This document shows positions 58,801 to 64,000 of a DNA stretch of 64,000 nucleotides, in pieces. A program made the translations under genes and the position numbers. Positions within the stretch are counted from its first letter, which is position 1, and every line of letters starts with the position of its first letter. The DNA is taken from positions 3,006,657 through 3,070,656 of the forward strand of contig OZ025212.1 in NCBI GenBank assembly GCA_964019055.1, read 5' to 3'. The notes beneath the pieces were generated by a model. The model searched no databases. It was not told where the DNA came from and saw nothing but the letters and a program-made list of their open reading frames with translations. Origin of the DNA: Anthopleura xanthogrammica. Lineage: Eukaryota > Cnidaria > Anthozoa > Actiniaria > Actiniidae.

Positions 58801-61169
58801 ACGCGATGGAACATAATAGTATTTTTATTTTTTCTATCAACATTTTTATCACAGAAACTACTCCTCTCCTCGAATGCTGTTTCGAGAGCAAAAGCGCAAC
58901 CCATAGCACTTAGTATATACTGATTTGATTCAGGCAACGTATAACAGTACGAGGAATGTGAATCTTGTTGTTACGGAACTAGTAACAAATAAAACGAGGA
59001 TAATAAAAAAATAAATAAATGGGATTAACAGTGGATCCCACAGAGTGGCTCTTCTTCCACTGCATTCCAATTGGAATGTAGAAGTTGATTTTTTTTTTCA
59101 ATTTAAACATATTTTTTCTCTGTGCTCTCTTCAAGAGCATAGAAGTTGATTTTTGCCGGAAGATCGCGCCTGATTACTGCTATTCTTAATTATATTCAAT
59201 AACTGATTTTCCCTCAAATATTCCACTCCGCCCTAATATAAAATGACAAAATAATCAGTAAGGAATCTAATATCTTGGCCTCTCCTTGGTAGAGATCATT
59301 ATAAAGCGTAAGAACAGACCTACACGAACTAATAAGACTGGCTTTGGTCAGGTATACTAAGTTTAAACCCCAATCACATGAAGACGGGTTATTAATTGAT
59401 CGATATTGGCTGTTAATGACAGACCAGCCCAACCATAAAATTAGGTCGTATATTGCATGGGAACAGTGTATGTGGGAATTATTTACCTGCGACTTTGGCT
59501 GTTACTTTCAAAGAGAACGATCCCTGAAAAAATCGAAGAGTTATAAACAGAATTAATAATACAATTTTTATATCAATACAGATATTATGTATTTTTTTAA
59601 AAGTTTTGGGAGGAGAGGGGTAGGTCAATAGAAAGCTGAAAAGATCAATGTTTTTCAAATTTACGATAGAACGCTTGGTCGAGCTCTATAATTAAAGAGT
59701 AATGCGTTTCCTAGTCCTGCTTCAAGTAAAGGTGATATATAACCTTTCACTAATTGAGTTTGTCGCTGTCCTTCCCTTGTCCAGCCTTCAGTGCGACCCC
59801 TTATTAGACACAAGTTCACGAGATAATAATAAAAAACATTCCCGATACTATATGCTTCGTGTGATTTAGCTTGTAGTTAATCGTGTGACGTTTGACTTCA
59901 CAATCAATTCAAATCACAATAAAAGTTTTAGTACTAAAATTTTCAAAACAAACTCTATCAAAAGTAAAAATATAAGAAAAAAATCAACTCCGGTTTTTGA
60001 AAACGTCTTGTATTATAAAAATTTTCATAAGCCTTAGAAAATAATTTTGATCAGTGGAAATTCATAAAAGTAAAAATAAGAAAATAAATATTTTTTTCCT
60101 TACAAAAATATTTTTAAGTACAAAAATTGTTTTTGGATCGAGTTCACAAATTACTGGATATTTTCTATATACTTTGAGGATCAAGTTTTTGAAGTGAATT
60201 TTTGTTTATTAAGTGAGGAGATGAAAGTATAACGATCTCTTAAAATATCGTGTGAAGAATCCGTGTTCAGTTCATGTCCCAACGCAGTAAACAAAACTAA
60301 CATACCACGTGGGCGTGAGAAAATCAAGAAGGCTTACTAAACTTTGCTTAAGGCAGTCATAATAAATAGCACAGAGGTACTCTAGCGGAATCGTCATAAT
60401 AAACAATAACATCGGTATACCGATACGAGGACGGTACGCGGGATGAATATCTCGAGTAGGGTTACGAGGTGTAGCAAGATATCAAAATTAAAATTTGGGT
60501 AGGGGGAGGGAGGCTAAAATTGCATGCAGTCGAGTTTTATAAAATGTTCAAACTGTACTACACTAGATCAAGACGACACTTTTGGGACTCGATACGTGAA
60601 TGATCTTAGGAAGACCGGGCTTTGTATATTAGGCTGTCGTTTCTTGAAATTATCTTTTTTTATGGAGAGATGAAAATGTATAGACCCCTTGCAGCTCAAT
60701 TTGGAGGACAAAACAATAGGTTTCCAATGCTCAGGATATTGAAATTCTTTTGTTTTGTCCTCCAAATTGAGCTCAGGCTTTGACGTTACGTGCAAGGGGT
60801 CTTCTTCGAGTTGGGCCTTCCAACTTTTTCTAAAACGTTGGAAGACCCAAAGCCTTTTTAAAGGTTGAGGTACTAAATTAATTCTTTACTTACCGGCCAG
60901 TTAGCAGTGAATGGAAATCTTACAACGTTGTTACTCGTAAGAATAAACGAGCTCTCATCATAAACGCGCGAAGTGTTGTGACCATACGTACAGTCTGCTG
61001 GATGTGCTGGGCGAGGATACTGCCGTAAACACGTATAAAAGAATGTCCTACACGGGCTGGAACAAACACTGCCCGATTCAGAACCCGAGCAACACTTCTG
61101 ATTCATGTCGCGACCTCCGGGATTCCAGATCTCTCGAAGCTTAACCTCAAACACTCCTACCCCGATGAC
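49737..61169 (-). CDS. Delta-type Notch ligand, 11 confident exons
   Basis: Exons: 61169-60894, 59523-59487, 55705-55427, 55346-55289, 54467-54337, 53978-53862, 53296-53247, 52799-52535, 52270-52241, 51867-51465, 49848-49737. With a tentative first exon at 62508-62470 the total is 1797 nt, 598 codons plus TAA, all in phase. Domain order: MNNL, DSL, five EGF repeats, a Thr/Ser/Gly-rich stalk, one membrane helix, and a cytoplasmic tail of about 150 residues. Size and layout match Delta ligands, with fewer EGFs than vertebrate DLL1. It shares the phase-0 intron after MNNL W-P with the Jagged-like gene at the other end of the window. Confidence 0.93.
50080..50245. repeat. Direct repeats around a CTCTTGGTACGGGAATGTG palindrome
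   Basis: GATCTGATTGCGCATGCGTA occurs at 50080 and 50213; between them GAATGCGCACTACATTCTCG and its complement CGGGAATGTGCGCA form an inverted pair. In the last Delta intron. Confidence 0.6.
50758..50892. mobile_element. Foldback family A
   Basis: TAGACCCTTTGCACGTGACG start, GTGCTGAAAAGGGTCTA end. In the last Delta intron. Confidence 0.75.
51465..52270 (-). CDS. Delta exons 10-11: stalk microexon, membrane helix, cytoplasmic tail
   Basis: The 30-nt exon 52270-52241 reads GQRKGESSA. Exon 51867-51465 starts WHDLK, has a hydrophobic span [10 protein letters not shown] to CLIVGCVLW, then the basic RIYRKRRP followed by CCCYFC, a likely palmitoylation cluster. The tail is Ser/Thr/Asn-rich ([18 protein letters not shown]) and ends STEETR at a GAG|GTAAGA donor. 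If unspliced, TAA at 51461-51463 would end the protein here. Confidence 0.88.
51905..52010. repeat. Small inverted repeat
   Basis: GCCGCCATGTTGGAAGA and TCTTCCAACATGGCGAC in the intron between Delta exons 10 and 11. Confidence 0.55.
52398..52462. repeat. Tandem repeat of a 25-bp unit containing TGACGTCA
   Basis: GGCGGCTATGACGTCACCGC then AACAC, two full copies and a partial third (CGGCGGCTAATAATA). Each full copy carries a CRE-like ATGACGTCAC. Confidence 0.75.
52535..53978 (-). CDS. Delta exons 7-9: EGF3-EGF5 and start of the stalk
   Basis: Exon 53978-53862: [19 protein letters not shown]. Exon 53296-53247: [17 protein letters not shown], the first half of EGF4. Exon 52799-52535: rest of EGF4, then [20 protein letters not shown] (EGF5), then a stalk [14 protein letters not shown] with many Thr, Ser and Asn residues. 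A long GGAT microsatellite lies in the intron at 53327-53496. Confidence 0.92.
53327..53496. repeat. GGAT/GGGT microsatellite
   Basis: About 170 bp of TGGATGGATGGA with a central GGGT-rich variant block (53418-53460), between Delta EGF3 and EGF4 exons. Open frames on both strands here are repeat artefacts. Confidence 0.97.
54031..54290 (+). mobile_element. SINE-like copy with duplicated tail
   Basis: GGTGGTCTAACGGTAGTGAA start, five GGTCTCGGGTCTCGG repeats, then GCCCTGACTTTGATCAGCCC and again GCCCTGTCTTTGATCAGCC, ending TATCGATAAAATTTAA. It fills most of the intron between Delta EGF2 and EGF3 exons. Confidence 0.65.
54337..55346 (-). CDS. Delta exons 5-6: EGF1 and EGF2 (DOS region)
   Basis: Exon 55346-55289 reads [18 protein letters not shown]. 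Exon 54467-54337 reads [19 protein letters not shown] then [19 protein letters not shown]. The C-x-P-G-C...CxxxPGCxHGxC spacing is that of the first two EGFs of Delta and Jagged, the DOS motif. The intron between them holds a cluster of foldback repeats. Confidence 0.93.
54751..54944. mobile_element. Foldback family E
   Basis: TTAGAGCGGTTTTCAAATGA start, CATACGAAAACAGCTCTAA end. Delta intron between EGF1 and EGF2 exons. Confidence 0.7.
55028..55186. mobile_element. Foldback family F
   Basis: GCTACGGACACACGGTGCAA with CATTGCGCGCAATGTT, mirrored by TTGCGCGCAATATTGCACCG and TGTGCCCGCACC. Confidence 0.7.
55427..55705 (-). CDS. Delta exon 4: end of MNNL and DSL domain
   Basis: 93 codons: [20 protein letters not shown], then [36 protein letters not shown] and [18 protein letters not shown]. 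All six DSL cysteines and the PRxDxxGHFxC core are present. The preceding intron is 3.8 kb (55706-59486). Confidence 0.95.
55706..59486. other. 3.8-kb Delta intron
   Basis: Family E copy at 56098-56280, SINE tail at 59020-59100 (GTGGATCCCACAGAGTGGCT). No exon candidate with the required phase 1 was found. Confidence 0.45.
59487..61169 (-). CDS. Delta exons 2-3: MNNL domain
   Basis: Exon 61169-60894 (92 codons) reads [55 protein letters not shown] and ends [11 protein letters not shown]. The 37-nt exon 59523-59487 adds [12 protein letters not shown]. The CC...C...CRTFF-x-x-CL pattern and W-P-G-S-F-S-L are canonical for Delta ligands. Confidence 0.94.
60681..60802. mobile_element. Foldback family A
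   Basis: TAGACCCCTTGCAGCTCAAT start, TACGTGCAAGGGGTCT end. 90 bp from the donor of the MNNL exon. Confidence 0.75.
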
Positions 61170-62469
61170 CTGAAAAGACAGCAAAACACATTCAGTGAGT
61201 CAGTGAGCGTGATTAGGGTAAAGAAAGGCAAACTGACGCATTCATATACAACACAGCCATGGTTAATGGTACTGCACTAGGTTAGAGCCGAGAAGGCCCA
61301 AAATGCGCGTTGTATTGAGAGGGGGAACTTAGCTTCATAAAAAATAACAGCAGAAAACGTTTGACGATAGAAAAAATTTTGAACATAATGTAACAGATTA
61401 TAGAAACCATCTTCGATGAGCTCTATAACTTATGAAAAATATGCTTCTAAATAAGAAAAGATTAAGGATTAAGTGCATCGCTACGGTAAAGCGAACCGGC
61501 CGCAAAGAATACAGTTGTAATATTCGCAAGAGAAGGAAGATGAGTAAGTCAACTGCAATCACGAACACAGTCAATGATGGCAGAGAATGGAAACTATCAA
61601 TGAAATGTAACCAAATGTGTCAGTTAGAGCGCTATATCTGTATATGGTACAACACTGGGCTAACAAGGGTAACAGCAAAGGTTAAGAATGTCATCTCTCT
61701 CAAGAGAGGGAAGAAGGAGGGGATAGGATTGATAGAAGAGAGATTAATGAACGGAAAAGATTAAACAGTTAGGGTATACATCTTTCTCTTGTTATACTCA
61801 GTAAATTTAGAACACACCTTACTTAGTAATCAAAGAAATGTTGCGTCTTAAGAGAAAATGATATTTTAATGTTTGCAAGATCCGATTCCATTAAGGTGTG
61901 TCTGCTTATGTTCCAATTTCGGTGAAGGTCTTTCACAGTCGGCAAAACTGCCGGTATGAGTTGATCAGTAATTTTCTTGTTTATAGAGGCAAAGTCATTA
62001 TAATTTGGGTGCATTAAGGTTTTAAGAAATTAGAGTTAGAGTTTCATTGTAAGGTGAGAAAAGCGAAAAATATCGACAGATATACATTTGAGTCTCAAGT
62101 TATTTACGACGACGGAGATTATCAAAAACCAATGAGAAAAAAGCGCAGATATTGTTTGACAGTTAATGTAGTTCCCTCCTGCACTAGACCTTTGCTTGGA
62201 CATAATGTTCGTCATTTCAGGCCACATAGTCAACCTTATGAATAATAATCTTTGTTTGAGTTATATCCATATTTTCAATAGATATTATGCACTTCTCAAA
62301 TGTTACCAGTAAACAACGAAATAATCACTCAAGGGATTGGACATATAGATTGAGACAGAAATGGGAAAGGAATAATACTCAAGGGAATGAATCATCGAAG
62401 CTGAGGATTGCAGGTCCTAGTGAAATTTAGAAGTTTATGGCGACCTTAGGATGAAAAGAACAGACTGAC

Positions 62470-62508
62470 CGCGACGAACGTCTTTAATTGTTTTCGACAG
62501 GCGTTCAT
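62470..62508 (-). CDS. Tentative first coding exon of the Delta gene
   Basis: ATG (complement at 62506-62508) opens MNACRKQLKTFVA and joins in phase 0 to [11 protein letters not shown], giving a basic start and a hydrophobic run FVAVIGVGV. The putative donor is GTCAGT, non-consensus at the third base. DLL1 has an exon boundary at the equivalent place in its signal peptide. This is the best candidate I found, but transcript evidence is needed. Confidence 0.3.
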
Positions 62509-64000
62509 TTTCAAGCTGTACAATGACCCGAGTTGCAGGGCGCGCACTCTGTAATCGAGCTAACCCCATTTTAATGGAACAATAAAACAAGAACACCCAG
62601 ACGCCGGACGCCTAAGTAAAGACGTTCAGTGCCATGATGTATCGCCCGGAAACAACCCCTTAACTTAAACAACAATTTGAACCGGACAGACAAGGGCGTG
62701 AGCCTCTTGAGAGGGCTCCAATGTCTAAAGGTTAATACAGGACCAATAAGAATAGAAATCGATCTAAAGCGGAAGTAATATGTACGAAGATTGTGAGCGT
62801 ACATCTCCTGATAGGAACCAAATAAATTAGATTACAGGGAAATTGTTGGCAGAAAAGAGTTAAGAGTACTTATGGAAATTGTAACTGAGGTGGTTTGAGG
62901 AAGCAATGGGATACTCGGTGTCCTGTGTGACGCCGGATATACGATGCATGCCGGGGAACTGGACCAAGCGAGCCAGGCTTATCTTCACAGCGGTTTCTTT
63001 ATTGTATGTTTACGATCTTTTTATGATTGTTTGTCTCTAAGGGTGGCCACAATTTAACCTCGAATTCCATTAAAAAAATTCCTCTCTAATCGCGTGAACT
63101 TATCGTAAACTTACGTATGACTTTAGCCGAGGGGCACGATGGACCCAACCACCCAAACGGCAGAAAAATTAAACGATTTCTTGTGAACAACGTCACGTTA
63201 AATGAGAAATCATCCTTTAGCGAGAACGTCTGTCCCAATCGGAAACCTTCGGTCCTCCGGTCCGGAAAATGAACCAGACACCACGGAACATTTTACGGAA
63301 ATTAAAATTGGTGTATTGGTTTAAGCCGTGTGATCGGGACCTCGGGGTTCGCTATTCGGGTCGTGATGAGTGTTAACAGATCCTGTGGAATCCCCATCCC
63401 AACCCCGTTATCAGTTCCGCTTGACGTCACCATTTCGCACCGAGTCACGGCGAAACAGATCCATTTTGTAAGAGGACGGTAATAGGCGTTTAGCAGAGTT
63501 TAAACGCAACCCGATTGGACGTTAAACGAAGGGCAGGTTTGGAATGAATCTGCCAGAATATAGACCCCTTGCAGCACGTCGGAATGTAGCTCAATTTGGG
63601 GGACAAAACAATAGGTTCCAATTCTCAGGAGATTGAAATTCTTTTGTTTTGTCCTCCAAATTGAGCTGCTTTGACGACACGTACAAGGGGTCCATAATAA
63701 AGTAACAAAAATTGTTGTACAATGAAAGTAAAAAAATTAACTCGAAAAATTATGATAATGAAACGTTTGTTGCGGCATGAATGTGCCAACTCCTCCAAAT
63801 CACTACAAATCGTCAATACCCCTTGACATGAGCACCAAGGTAAATTAGAGTTTAGGACCAAGTTAGGAAACAATTTCATTGTAAGAAATCTTCTTTATCG
63901 AGAAGGAAGAACGATCCTGCACGCCTCGGTATGTGACCAAGCTCATGTTGCCTCTATCGAGGAGGGACGTATCTCCAAAAAATGCCAGATAATCAATTCT
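62509..64000. other. Upstream flank of the Delta gene
   Basis: Should contain the Delta promoter. Seen: family A element 63561-63694 and GC-richer sequence 62900-63540. A GTAAGT at 63106-63111 is preceded on the minus strand by stop codons in the needed frame. No other gene. Confidence 0.4.

Noticed and set aside
58452..58937. 161-codon open frame on the minus strand
   Set aside because: Lies in a Delta intron, no domain pattern, and no acceptor/donor pair in phase.
61432..61764. 110-codon basic open frame on the plus strand
   Set aside because: Lies in the first Delta intron, Lys/Arg-rich chance composition, no family or signal.
62036..62245. Hydrophobic segment considered as a Delta signal peptide
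   Set aside because: Overlaps a decayed family B repeat and lacks a consensus donor in phase 0.
63100..63190. Candidate Delta first exon at a GTAAGT donor
   Set aside because: Stop codons interrupt the required frame before any ATG.

Overview
This window looks like the nuclear genome of an early-branching animal, most likely a cnidarian and probably an anthozoan. It is AT-rich, has GT-AG introns, and holds dense families of foldback transposons. It encodes metazoan signalling proteins in exons of mostly 30-300 bases. The species call is an inference; a sponge or another invertebrate is not excluded. I see no bacterial, viral or CRISPR content.

Three multi-exon genes lie on the minus strand. 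In transcription order they are: (a) a compact Delta-type Notch ligand (61169 to 49737, plus a tentative first exon at 62470-62508); (b) a novel-type protein kinase C of the epsilon/eta class (41988 to 27943, 16 exons, 706 codons); (c) a long Jagged/Delta-like Notch ligand with 21 EGF repeats, one transmembrane helix and a short NPxY-bearing tail (20648 to 1932, 28 exons, 1172 codons). Every exon junction was read by eye for GT/AG and reading phase, and each model stays open from end to end. A fourth gene, single-exon on the plus strand (28643-29185), is nested inside the last PKC intron. It has CRE palindromes upstream and a good poly(A) signal downstream.

Region by region: 1-556 tandem repeats; 560-1931 AT-rich 3' flank; 1932-20648 Jagged-like gene; 20649-27942 intergenic, mostly repeat remnants, ending in a CACGTG cluster; 27943-41988 PKC with the nested gene; 41989-49736 intergenic with several inverted-repeat families; 49737-62508 Delta gene; 62509-64000 its upstream flank. 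The two ligands would act at the cell surface on Notch receptors of neighbouring cells. The PKC would act inside the cell downstream of diacylglycerol. Nothing in the sequence ties the PKC to Notch beyond its position.

The most unusual points are: two divergent DSL ligands flanking a PKC within 64 kb; a nested intronless gene of unknown function; a mobile-element insertion whose target duplication copied the splice donor of a PKC exon; a near-canonical hammerhead ribozyme core in a PKC intron; decayed tandem copies of a juxtamembrane exon; and a TTAA element inserted inside another foldback element.
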